The notes under the pieces: generated by a model
Databases searched by the model: none
What the model was told of the DNA's origin: nothing
What the model saw: only the letters and a program-made list of their open reading frames with translations
NCBI RefSeq assembly: GCF_002807015.1
Contig: NZ_NIPO01000001.1
Span: 2,115,657-2,179,656 of the forward strand
Direction of reading: 5' to 3'
DNA length: 64,000 bases
Origin: Avrilella dinanensis
GTDB lineage: Bacteria > Bacteroidota > Bacteroidia > Flavobacteriales > Flavobacteriaceae
Part shown: in pieces, positions 7,636 through 15,234 of the stretch
Layout: each line of letters opens with the position of its first letter
Numbering within the stretch: position 1 is the first letter of the stretch
Made by a program: the position numbers and the translations under genes

Positions 7636-9819
7636 ATGGAAGTGCAACAATTTTACTATGACAACAAAATTGTAAAGAAGTTCCTTTATGCAACGATTGC
7701 ATACGGAGTTATCGGAATGGCTGTGGGGCTGTTACTTGCGCTGTTATTTATTTTTCCTAATCTAACAGAAGGTATTTCCTGGCTCAGTTTCGGGCGTTTA
7801 AGACCATTGCATACCAATGCGGTAATTTTTGCATTTGTGGGTAATGCAATTTTTGCCGGAGTTTATTACTCTTTACAAAGACTTCTCAAAGCCCGTATGT
7901 ACAGTGATTTTCTCAGTAATTTAAATTTCTGGGGGTGGCAGCTGGTTATTATTTCAGCGGTAATTACATTGCCATTGGGATATAGCAGTTCTAAGGAATA
8001 TGCCGAGCTGGAGTGGCCGATTGATATCGCTATTGCTATCGTTTGGGTAGCATTCGGGCTCAATATGATTATGACAATCCTTCGACGAAGAGAACGTCAC
8101 TTGTATGTGGCTATATGGTTTTATCTGGGAACTTTTGTTACCGTTGCGGTATTGCATATTTTTAACAGTTTGGCATTACCGGTATCAGGATTAAAATCAT
8201 ATTCAGTATATGCCGGAGTGCAAGATGCTTTGGTGCAGTGGTGGTATGGTCACAATGCAGTAGCATTCTTTTTGACAACACCTTTCCTTGGATTGATGTA
8301 TTACTATTTGCCTAAAGCAGCCAACAGACCTATTTATTCATACCGATTATCTATTATTCACTTTTGGTCGTTGATATTTTTGTATATCTGGGCAGGTCCG
8401 CATCACTTGTTGTACACTGCACTTCCTGAGTGGGCTCAAAATCTTGGCGTTGTTTTCTCTGTGATGTTGCTTGCACCGTCTTGGGGAGGTATGATTAACG
8501 GGTTGCTTACGCTGAGAGGAGCGTGGGATAAGGTAAGAACCGACCCGATTTTGAAATTCTTCGTAGTAGCTATTACAGGATACGGTATGGCAACATTTGA
8601 AGGTCCAATGTTATCTCTCAAAAACGTAAACGCAATTGCCCACTATACCGACTGGATTATTGCTCACGTACACGTTGGAGCATTGGCGTGGAACGGATTC
8701 ATGACATTCGGAATTATCTACTGGTTGATTCCGAGAATGGTCAAAACAAAATTATATTCCCAAGCGTTGGCAAACTTCCATTTCTGGATAGGAACATTAG
8801 GAATTGTATTGTACTGTATTCCTTTATATGTAGCCGGATTCCAGCAACATTTGATGTGGAAAGAATTTACTCCGGACGGAATGCTGAAATACGGTAACTT
8901 CATGGACACAGTAACAGCTATCATGCCTATGTATGCCATGAGAGCAGCGGGAGGTTCATTGTATCTCGTAGGAATGATTATCCTGGTTTATAATATTTAT
9001 AAAACCATCAGAGCAGGTCAGAAAGTAGAAGACGAAATGGCGGAAGCACCTGCATTAGCGGTTATTTCTAAGAATAGAGTAAAAGGAGAAGGCTGGCACA
9101 GCTGGTTAGAAAGAAAGCCTATTCAGCTGACAGTTTTAGCCACTATTACCATATTGATTGGAGGAATTGTACAGATTGTCCCGACTTTGGTAGTCGAATC
9201 CAACATTCCGACGATTGAAAGTGTTAAACCTTATACACCGCTTGAACTGGTCGGTAGAGATTTGTATATCAGAGAAGGTTGCGTAGGTTGTCACTCGCAA
9301 ATGATACGCCCTTTCCGTTCAGAGGTTGAGCGGTATGGAGAGTATTCCAAATCCGGAGAATACGTGTACGACCACCCGTTCCTGTGGGGGTCTAAGCGAA
9401 CAGGACCAGACTTGCACCGGGTAGGAGGTAAATATTCCGACAACTGGCATTTTAATCACATGTATGACCCGCAAAGTACCTCAACAGGTTCAATCATGCC
9501 GTCTTATAAATGGTTGTTTGCCAACAAATCCATGTACTATGATGATATTGAAAAGAAAATGGAAGTGCTTGCTACATTAGGAGCTCCTTATACAGAAGAA
9601 GACATTGCTCAGGCAAGAGAGAATATCAAAATACAAGGAGAACAGATTGCTAAAAATCTGGAAACCGACCCGGATTATGTAAAATCTTATGAAGAAAGTA
9701 AAAAGACAGCTCAGGCACGCGGAGAAGAATTTGTACCGATGAGCCAGAGAGAAATTACCGCTTTGATTGCTTACTTGCAAAGATTAGGAACAGACATAAA
9801 AGTCAAAGACGCTAACTAA
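7636..9819 (+). CDS. ccoNO: cbb3 cytochrome c oxidase, CcoN-CcoO fusion
   Basis: 727 residues. It fuses the catalytic heme-copper subunit CcoN (about 1-480) to the monoheme cytochrome c CcoO (about 500-727). Expected CcoN ligands are present: His59 and His346 (low-spin heme b), His344 (heme b3), His206, His256 and His257 (CuB), and Tyr250 for the His-Tyr cross-link. Each is one residue below Pseudomonas stutzeri numbering. CcoO carries the heme c motif CVGCH at 549-553 and MPSYKWLF, with the probable Met ligand. The N-to-O fusion, typical of Bacteroidota, fixes 1:1 stoichiometry. The terminal oxidase works at low O2. Confidence 0.96.
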   Translation: MEVQQFYYDNKIVKKFLYATIAYGVIGMAVGLLLALLFIFPNLTEGISWLSFGRLRPLHTNAVIFAFVGNAIFAGVYYSLQRLLKARMYSDFLSNLNFWGWQLVIISAVITLPLGYSSSKEYAELEWPIDIAIAIVWVAFGLNMIMTILRRRERHLYVAIWFYLGTFVTVAVLHIFNSLALPVSGLKSYSVYAGVQDALVQWWYGHNAVAFFLTTPFLGLMYYYLPKAANRPIYSYRLSIIHFWSLIFLYIWAGPHHLLYTALPEWAQNLGVVFSVMLLAPSWGGMINGLLTLRGAWDKVRTDPILKFFVVAITGYGMATFEGPMLSLKNVNAIAHYTDWIIAHVHVGALAWNGFMTFGIIYWLIPRMVKTKLYSQALANFHFWIGTLGIVLYCIPLYVAGFQQHLMWKEFTPDGMLKYGNFMDTVTAIMPMYAMRAAGGSLYLVGMIILVYNIYKTIRAGQKVEDEMAEAPALAVISKNRVKGEGWHSWLERKPIQLTVLATITILIGGIVQIVPTLVVESNIPTIESVKPYTPLELVGRDLYIREGCVGCHSQMIRPFRSEVERYGEYSKSGEYVYDHPFLWGSKRTGPDLHRVGGKYSDNWHFNHMYDPQSTSTGSIMPSYKWLFANKSMYYDDIEKKMEVLATLGAPYTEEDIAQARENIKIQGEQIAKNLETDPDYVKSYEESKKTAQARGEEFVPMSQREITALIAYLQRLGTDIKVKDAN

Positions 9820-9833
9820 AAAAACAGAAAGTT

Positions 9834-10037
9834 ATGCTAAAGTTTATCAAACACAGTTTAGAAACTATCACAGGGATTGAGATATATCCGATAATATCCC
9901 TGCTCATATTTTTCTTCTTTTTCGTAGCACTATTTGTGTGGGTATCCTGCTACAAAAAAGAAACGATTAAGGAATTGAGTAATATTCCTTTAGACGATAA
10001 CGAATCAGATGATAATCACGAAAATCAACTAATATGA
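9834..10037 (+). CDS. ccoQ: cbb3 oxidase small subunit CcoQ
   Basis: 67 residues. One transmembrane helix (about 20-40, ISLLIFFFFFVALFVWV) is followed by a short acidic tail. Position between ccoNO and ccoP and length fit CcoQ/FixQ, the subunit that stabilises the oxidase. Sequence conservation in this family is weak, so the call rests partly on context. It overlaps ccoP by 4 bases (ATGA). Confidence 0.8.
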   Translation: MLKFIKHSLETITGIEIYPIISLLIFFFFFVALFVWVSCYKKETIKELSNIPLDDNESDDNHENQLI

Positions 10038-10978
10038 AAAAGTATTTTCCAGCATACGTAAGAGTACCTTTATTGTTCTTTGCTTTTTACGGAATCATAG
10101 AGCTTGCAGTAGATTCAGGCGATAGGCCGGCATTCATCAGCAACCCTTATATTCTGATATTATTAGCTTTCTTTTTGTTCTTGTTAATTGTTCTGGAAAC
10201 CGTGGGCGGAGCAGTCAAACAGGTTTTATTCCGACTGATGACACCCGAAGAACGTGAAGAAAAAGAACGTTTGGATAATCTGCCTCTAAAAGAGCATGAA
10301 TGGTACAAAAAGCTAATGAAAAAGCTAACCAAAACCAAACCTATCGACGAAGAACACGAATTGGTTATGAACCATGAATACGACGGGATTAAGGAATTGG
10401 ATAACGATTTGCCGCCCTGGTGGACATATTTGTTCTATGCCACAATCATTTTCAGTGTGGTATATCTGGCAAAATATGAACTTTTCGGTGGCGACACGCA
10501 AATTGATGAGTACAATAAAAAAATGGAATTGGCTCGTATTCAGATTGAAGAATATAAAAAAACCGCTCCGGATTTGCTAACTGCCGACCAGGTTACTGTG
10601 CTGACCGAACCAGCGGATATAGCTGCCGGACAGGCATTGTTCGAAACCAATTGTGTAGCTTGCCACAAAGCAGACGGAGGAGGTTCGATAGGTCCCAATC
10701 TGACAGATGAATATTGGATTTTGGGCGGAAGCATCAAAGATATATTCAATACCATTATGGAAGGTGGGCGTGACGGTAAAGGAATGATTGCCTGGAAACA
10801 GCAAATCAAACCGTCTGATATTCAGAAGATATCGAGTTATATAATCACGTTGCAAGGTACCAATCCGCCAGATGCGAAAGCCCCTGAAGGAGATAAATAT
10901 GTTCAGGAAGCCACTCAGGAAGAGGGTGCAACAACCGATGAAATTCCGGAAACAGAACAGGATAGCTCAGCAGAGTAA
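10034..10978 (+). CDS. ccoP: cbb3 oxidase cytochrome c subunit CcoP
   Basis: 314 residues. It has N-terminal membrane spans (about 8-28 and 38-60), then the FixP-type segment HEYDGIKELDNDLPPWW leading into a third span (about 135-155). A periplasmic cytochrome c domain has one heme site, CVACH, at 207-211. Proteobacterial CcoP is usually diheme. This protein shows a single CxxCH, as in many Bacteroidota. The tail beyond about 285 is acidic and Glu/Thr-rich. CcoP receives electrons for the oxidase. A terminator follows in the gap before ccoG. Confidence 0.92.
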   Translation: MKKYFPAYVRVPLLFFAFYGIIELAVDSGDRPAFISNPYILILLAFFLFLLIVLETVGGAVKQVLFRLMTPEEREEKERLDNLPLKEHEWYKKLMKKLTKTKPIDEEHELVMNHEYDGIKELDNDLPPWWTYLFYATIIFSVVYLAKYELFGGDTQIDEYNKKMELARIQIEEYKKTAPDLLTADQVTVLTEPADIAAGQALFETNCVACHKADGGGSIGPNLTDEYWILGGSIKDIFNTIMEGGRDGKGMIAWKQQIKPSDIQKISSYIITLQGTNPPDAKAPEGDKYVQEATQEEGATTDEIPETEQDSSAE

Positions 10979-11023
10979 AAAAAATAGATTATAAATTATT
11001 TTTATTTGTTAGGTTTTGTTTGT

Positions 11024-11074
11024 TCAGCCACAGTGATTACAGAAGCCATAATTTCTTTGCTGTGGCTGATTTTT
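11024..11074 (+). terminator. intrinsic terminator after ccoP
   Basis: Stem TCAGCCACAG (11024-11033) with CTGTGGCTGA (11060-11069), a 26-base loop, then five T. It separates ccoNO-ccoQ-ccoP from the accessory genes ccoG-ccoH. With this long loop, partial read-through is likely. Confidence 0.6.
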
Positions 11075-11094
11075 AAACCAGTCAGTATAATATT

Positions 11095-12513
11095 ATGAAA
11101 AACACTTCCGACGAAAGTTTCAGAGATTCAATAGGTACCCTCGATGCCGAAGGGAAGAGAGCATGGATTTATCCGAAAAAGCCCTCAGGGAAGTATTTTA
11201 CCAGGCGGAAAATAGTGAGTTATTTACTATTAGCGTTTTTGTTTGCCGCACCGCTTGTAAAAATCAATGGAAATCAGTTTTTACTGTTCAACGTGATAGA
11301 AAGAAAATTCAGTATATTCGGTTTCCCGTTTTGGCCTCAGGATTTTTACCTGATAGTAATTTCGATGATTATCGGTATTGTATTTGTTTCCCTGTTTACA
11401 GTAGCTTTCGGTCGTATATTTTGTGGGTGGATATGTCCACAAACTATATTTATGGAAATGGTTTTCAGACGGATAGAATATTGGATAGAAGGCGACAGAG
11501 GAGCACAAATGCGACTGAACCGACAAGAATGGAATGCAGAAAAAATCCGGAAAAAAGGATTGAAATGGTTCATATTCTTCGTCATTTCCTTTCTGATTGC
11601 CAATATATTCCTTTGTTATATACAAGGAAGTGACAAAGTATTGAGTATGGTCCAAGAAGGTCCCGGAAACCATTTAGGAACATTCATTGCATTACTGATT
11701 TTTACGGCAGTTTTTTATTTCGTATTTACTTGGTTCAGAGAGCAGGTCTGTATCATTGCTTGTCCATACGGAAGAATGCAAAGTGTTTTGCTTGATGATA
11801 AATCTGTCGTTGTTGCCTATGATTATGTTCGTGGAGAAGGAGAAAAGGGCAGAGCAAAATTCAGAAAAAATCAAAACCGTGCCGAGGAAGGTTTCGGAGA
11901 TTGTATCGATTGCAAACAATGTGTACACGTTTGCCCGACCGGTATAGACATTCGTAACGGAACTCAGCTCGAATGTGTAAACTGTACCGCTTGTATTGAC
12001 GAATGTAATCACATTATGCGGTCGGTTAATTTACCGGAAGGATTAATCAGATATGCGTCGGAAACAGAGATTTCAGAAAACAAAAAATTCCGTTTCACAC
12101 CTCGTATGAAAGGCTATACGGCAGTATTAGGAATCCTGAGTGCGGTATTAATCGGTCTGTTGTTCCTGAGAAGCGATGTTGAAGCGACAATCCTTCGTTT
12201 GCCAGGGCAATTATTTGAACACAAAGGTGAGAATATCAGCAATGTTTACTCCTATAAAATTGTCAATAAAACAGTAAAGGATTTTGATGATGTTCATTTT
12301 AAACTGGTTGAGCCAAAAGGGACAATTACGGTAGTTGGGAAAAAAGGAATATTTATCCCGCGGGAAGATATGGCTCAGGGAACATTGTTTATAGAAATTA
12401 ATCAATATCTGCTGGGGGAAGATAAAACCAAGGTGGAAATCGAAATATACAGTGGTGATAAGCTGATAGACAAAACCACCACCAATTTCTTGGGACCAAG
12501 AAAGTTTAATTAA
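11095..12513 (+). CDS. ccoG: cbb3 oxidase biogenesis ferredoxin CcoG
   Basis: 472 residues. Membrane-bound polyferredoxin of the CcoG/FixG/RdxA family, thought to handle copper reduction during cbb3 assembly. It has membrane spans near 40-60, 80-105, 160-180, 195-215 and 345-365. The conserved CGWICPQT begins at Cys110, followed by CIIACPYGRMQS. A cytoplasmic ferredoxin module with two Cys clusters begins at Cys270 (CIDCKQCVHVCP and CVNCTACIDEC). A C-terminal Ig-like FixG domain (about 380-472) lies in the periplasm. Confidence 0.94.
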   Translation: MKNTSDESFRDSIGTLDAEGKRAWIYPKKPSGKYFTRRKIVSYLLLAFLFAAPLVKINGNQFLLFNVIERKFSIFGFPFWPQDFYLIVISMIIGIVFVSLFTVAFGRIFCGWICPQTIFMEMVFRRIEYWIEGDRGAQMRLNRQEWNAEKIRKKGLKWFIFFVISFLIANIFLCYIQGSDKVLSMVQEGPGNHLGTFIALLIFTAVFYFVFTWFREQVCIIACPYGRMQSVLLDDKSVVVAYDYVRGEGEKGRAKFRKNQNRAEEGFGDCIDCKQCVHVCPTGIDIRNGTQLECVNCTACIDECNHIMRSVNLPEGLIRYASETEISENKKFRFTPRMKGYTAVLGILSAVLIGLLFLRSDVEATILRLPGQLFEHKGENISNVYSYKIVNKTVKDFDDVHFKLVEPKGTITVVGKKGIFIPREDMAQGTLFIEINQYLLGEDKTKVEIEIYSGDKLIDKTTTNFLGPRKFN

Positions 12514-12540
12514 AATGTACAACCCTAAAAAATAAGTAAA

Positions 12541-12987
12541 ATGAAATTCAATTGGGGAACAGGAATCGTTATCGGAATGTTGTGCTTTATGATATTTATT
12601 TTACAATATGTCATCAGGGTACAAACCGACAGCAAATTCGATAATGAATTAGTAACAGAACAATACTACGAGAAAGAAATCGAAGTAGATGATAACTACC
12701 AGAAAGAAAAAAATCTGAATGAATTGGGGGATAAATTCAATGTTTTCGCCGCTTCAGAAGGAATTTTTATACAATTTCCGGAAGATTTTGATTACCATAA
12801 CATACAAGGAAATATATCCCTATACAGACCGTCTGACCAAAAGATGGACACCAATATTTCGATAGAGTTGTCCTCTTCCGCAATGCTTATACCTAAAAAC
12901 GCTTTGGCAGACGGTCGCTGGGATATTATTATCGATTGGCAATATAAGGGAAATCAATATTATACAAAACAATCTCTCACTTTTTAA
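12541..12987 (+). CDS. ccoH: FixH/CcoH family protein
   Basis: 148 residues. One N-terminal membrane anchor (GTGIVIGMLCFMIFILQYVI), the conserved YYEKEIEVDDNYQKE segment, then a beta-rich periplasmic domain. CcoH interacts with cbb3 during assembly. It sits 27 bases after ccoG and 7 bases before the next gene. Confidence 0.88.
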   Translation: MKFNWGTGIVIGMLCFMIFILQYVIRVQTDSKFDNELVTEQYYEKEIEVDDNYQKEKNLNELGDKFNVFAASEGIFIQFPEDFDYHNIQGNISLYRPSDQKMDTNISIELSSSAMLIPKNALADGRWDIIIDWQYKGNQYYTKQSLTF

Positions 12988-12994
12988 TTAGCTT

Positions 12995-13693
12995 ATGTTA
13001 TCCGCTTTTTTATTCGGGTTGCTTTCTAGTCTGCACTGCGTCGGAATGTGCGGACCGATTGCAATGATGCTTCCGGTAAGCAGAACGAGCGAAGTAAAGC
13101 GGGCATCTCAGATAATCATCTACCATTTAGGACGGATTTTCACTTACGGATTTTTAGGTGGTTTATTCGGCTGGCTGGGGCGAGGACTCTTCATTGCCGG
13201 TTTACAACAAAAATTGTCTGTTATTCTGGGCATATTGATGATTGTTTATGTACTTATTCCCAAAAATAAATTTAACCGGATTTCCTTTCTTCAGCCATTA
13301 TACCGGTTGGTCAATAAGGCAAAAAAACTCATGGGATTACAATTTAAGAAAAACAACAGTTCGTCATTTTTTATCATTGGTTTGCTCAACGGATTTCTGC
13401 CTTGTGCCATGGTTTATGTGGCTTTGTTCGGGGCAACCGCCACTCAGATGCCTTTACAGGGAATGTGGTATATGATGCTTTTCGGTTTAGGAACAGTTCC
13501 GATGATGTCTGCAGTGGTTTATGTGACGAATGCTATTTCGGTACGCATGAGAGAAAAAATATTGAAAGCAGTTCCGGTTTTTGTCATAATCCTCGGAACA
13601 CTTTTTGTCATTCGAGGTATGGGGCTTGATATTCCTTTTCTTTCGCCCGGAACATTAAAATTGTTCGTTACCACCGGAGCAGATTGTTATTAG
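12995..13693 (+). CDS. TauE/SafE (UreH-type) membrane protein of the cbb3 cluster
   Basis: 232 residues with about six transmembrane segments. The N-terminal motif LSSLHCVGMCGPIAMM is typical of the DsbD_2/UreH-like branch. A repeated half motif GLLNGFLPCAMVY lies at about 130-142. Members next to ccoG-ccoH are common in Bacteroidota and probably transport a metal or thiol reductant for oxidase maturation. Substrate is not established. Last gene of the cluster. A sigma-54 promoter region follows. Confidence 0.82.
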   Translation: MLSAFLFGLLSSLHCVGMCGPIAMMLPVSRTSEVKRASQIIIYHLGRIFTYGFLGGLFGWLGRGLFIAGLQQKLSVILGILMIVYVLIPKNKFNRISFLQPLYRLVNKAKKLMGLQFKKNNSSSFFIIGLLNGFLPCAMVYVALFGATATQMPLQGMWYMMLFGLGTVPMMSAVVYVTNAISVRMREKILKAVPVFVIILGTLFVIRGMGLDIPFLSPGTLKLFVTTGADCY

Positions 13694-13714
13694 TGTAAAC
13701 AAAACGAGGAAAAA

Positions 13715-13756
13715 TCTACACATTATAGAAATAATCCACACAAAAAAATGTGTAGA
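13715..13756 (+). promoter_or_regulatory. candidate enhancer sites upstream of a sigma-54 promoter
   Basis: TCTACACATT at 13715-13724 is mirrored exactly by AATGTGTAGA at 13747-13756. A related half-site TCCACACA begins at 13735, 20 bases (two helical turns) from the first. The nearest arm lies about 30 bases upstream of the -24 element and the outer arm about 60. The arrangement fits binding sites for a sigma-54 activator, but the protein is unknown. Confidence 0.5.
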
Positions 13757-13783
13757 TAGACGAAAATCGTTGTAAACAGGCTC

Positions 13784-13799
13784 TGGCATACCGTTTGCA
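13784..13799 (+). promoter_or_regulatory. sigma-54 (-24/-12) promoter TGGCATACCGTTTGCA
   Basis: Matches the RpoN consensus TGGCACG-N4-TTGCA with exact spacing. The invariant GG (13785-13786) and GC (13797-13798) are present, TGGCA and TTGCA are both complete, and only the CG of the -24 element differs. The expected start is about 13809-13811. It points into a gene-free stretch with a terminator. Confidence 0.72.
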
Positions 13800-13809
13800 A
13801 TTAGATAGA

Positions 13810-13913
13810 CAAAGTAGTTCTGAAAGAATTTAGTAAGTAAGTTTTTTCAAAAGTAATAGTTAATGTAGTTTTTGATGGGTAGTTAGACAACTTGTTTAGC
13901 TACCCATTTTTTT
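13810..13913 (+). ncRNA. candidate sigma-54-dependent small RNA, about 104 nt
   Basis: The interval starts at the predicted initiation site of the sigma-54 promoter and ends at the U-tract of a strong intrinsic terminator. It contains no reading frame longer than a few codons. The 5' two-thirds is AU-rich and weakly structured, which could serve for base pairing. The next gene downstream is on the opposite strand, so the transcript cannot be an mRNA leader unless it reads through. Family is not recognised. Start position is inferred from promoter spacing. Confidence 0.55.
13875..13913 (+). terminator. intrinsic terminator of the candidate small RNA
   Basis: ATGGGTAG (13875-13882) pairs with CTACCCAT (13900-13907). 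The hairpin extends inward through TTAGACAA/TTGTTTAG with G-U pairs. Seven T follow (13907-13913). The leftward gene ending at 13939 has no T-run on its own side, so the terminator serves plus-strand transcription. Confidence 0.8.
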
Positions 13914-13938
13914 GTCTTTACATTACCAGAAAATTAAT

Positions 13939-15222
13939 TTACATCTGATGAATGATTTCAGCCAACTTTTGCGTTAGTTTTTTCCGGCTGAAATATTGCA
14001 ACCCGATACCGTAAGATTTCAGTTTGTTTTCCGAATATTGCTGATACATTTTTTCGATGCAGTCCGCTATACGGTCTTTTTCATCATAGCAGAAATATTG
14101 CCCGGTATTGGTTTGTTTAATTAATGTTTCCACATCGCTTTTTTCAGGACCAATAGCCAGAATCGGACGTTCGGCAGCCATATATTCAAACAGTTTTCCG
14201 GGAATAATCGCCCGGGTTTCTTCCGAATCAATTTCGAGCAATAGCAAGACCTGAGAAGTGCGTTGCTCTGTTATCGCTTGCTGATGCGAAATATAACCCA
14301 TATTATTTACATACGGACTCAGCTTGAATTCGTCTAAAGTATTCAGGATTTGCGTGCTGACTTTTCCGGCTAATTTCAATTCAAAATCCTGCTTAAAATC
14401 CGGGTTATTTTTGATAAGTTCAGCCAATGCTTTCCACAACACTCTCGGATTTCTGTCGGATAACAATGAGCCGATATGAGCGATAGTGAATTTTTTGTCC
14501 AAAGGTTTTTTTTCGATATGTTCGATGTCATATCCATTGGTAATCACGTCAATAGGCTGCTGAGTTATTTGCTCAAAATCTTTTTTGGTGGACGGACTCG
14601 TAACCAGAATGCGGTCAGCTTTGTTCAGCACTTCTTTTTCCAGTGTTTTATGTTTTTGGGCAGCCGAATTGGTTAATTTCAGCTTTTTGTGGTAACCGAT
14701 AGTTGTCCACGGGTCACGGAAATCGGCTATCCACGGAATATTAAATTGTTCTTTCAACTGTTTCCCGATGAGGTGCAAGCTATGCGGTGGTCCGGTTGTG
14801 ATAATTATATCTACGGGATTGATTTTGATATATTCAGAAAGATACTCAACAGAAGGTTTTACCCAGCCGATTCGTGCGTCCGGAATAAAAAAATTACCTC
14901 TGATGAACAACAAAAGTTGTTCCGATAAACTTTGTTTTTTCTCGTCGGGAATAATCCCCGAACTAATATTCTGCGTAGATTTTTTTGAAAAAAGCCGGGC
15001 AATTTTATAAGGTTCTTTGATAGGTTGAGTAAGAACTTCCACTTCCAGATTCACTTCGTTGCAAAGTTCTTCATCAATAATCGGATAACTCGCATTTTCA
15101 GGAATATACACAATCGGCTCTATATCAAAATCGGGCAGATATTTGACAAATTTCAACCAACGCTGCACACCGGGACCGCCTGCAGGTGGCCAATAGTAGG
15201 TTATGATAAGAACTTTTTTCAT
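13939..15222 (-). CDS. glycosyltransferase family 4 protein
   Basis: 427 residues, GT-B fold. The N-terminus ITYYWPPAGGPGVQRWLKF contains the Gly-rich acceptor-side loop. The middle holds IADFRDPW and ITNGYDIEHIEKK, and the C-terminal donor site holds IIPGKLFEYMAAERPILAIG with the family's E-x7-E-like pattern. It probably transfers a sugar to a surface glycan or lipid. It lies 12 bases downstream of the YfhO-type protein on the same strand, so the two are probably co-transcribed. Confidence 0.85.
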   Translation of the reverse strand: MKKVLIITYYWPPAGGPGVQRWLKFVKYLPDFDIEPIVYIPENASYPIIDEELCNEVNLEVEVLTQPIKEPYKIARLFSKKSTQNISSGIIPDEKKQSLSEQLLLFIRGNFFIPDARIGWVKPSVEYLSEYIKINPVDIIITTGPPHSLHLIGKQLKEQFNIPWIADFRDPWTTIGYHKKLKLTNSAAQKHKTLEKEVLNKADRILVTSPSTKKDFEQITQQPIDVITNGYDIEHIEKKPLDKKFTIAHIGSLLSDRNPRVLWKALAELIKNNPDFKQDFELKLAGKVSTQILNTLDEFKLSPYVNNMGYISHQQAITEQRTSQVLLLLEIDSEETRAIIPGKLFEYMAAERPILAIGPEKSDVETLIKQTNTGQYFCYDEKDRIADCIEKMYQQYSENKLKSYGIGLQYFSRKKLTQKLAEIIHQM

Positions 15223-15234
15223 AAATCGGATTTC

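Noticed and set aside
13769..13783. GTAAACAGGCTCT resembling the right end of the MITE-like element at 390-401
   Set aside because: The match covers only about a dozen bases, there is no partner repeat nearby, and the bases are better explained as sequence beside the sigma-54 promoter.
13873..13886. ATGGGTAGTTAG mini-frame in the sigma-54 transcript
   Set aside because: Three codons only, and the bases form the terminator stem.
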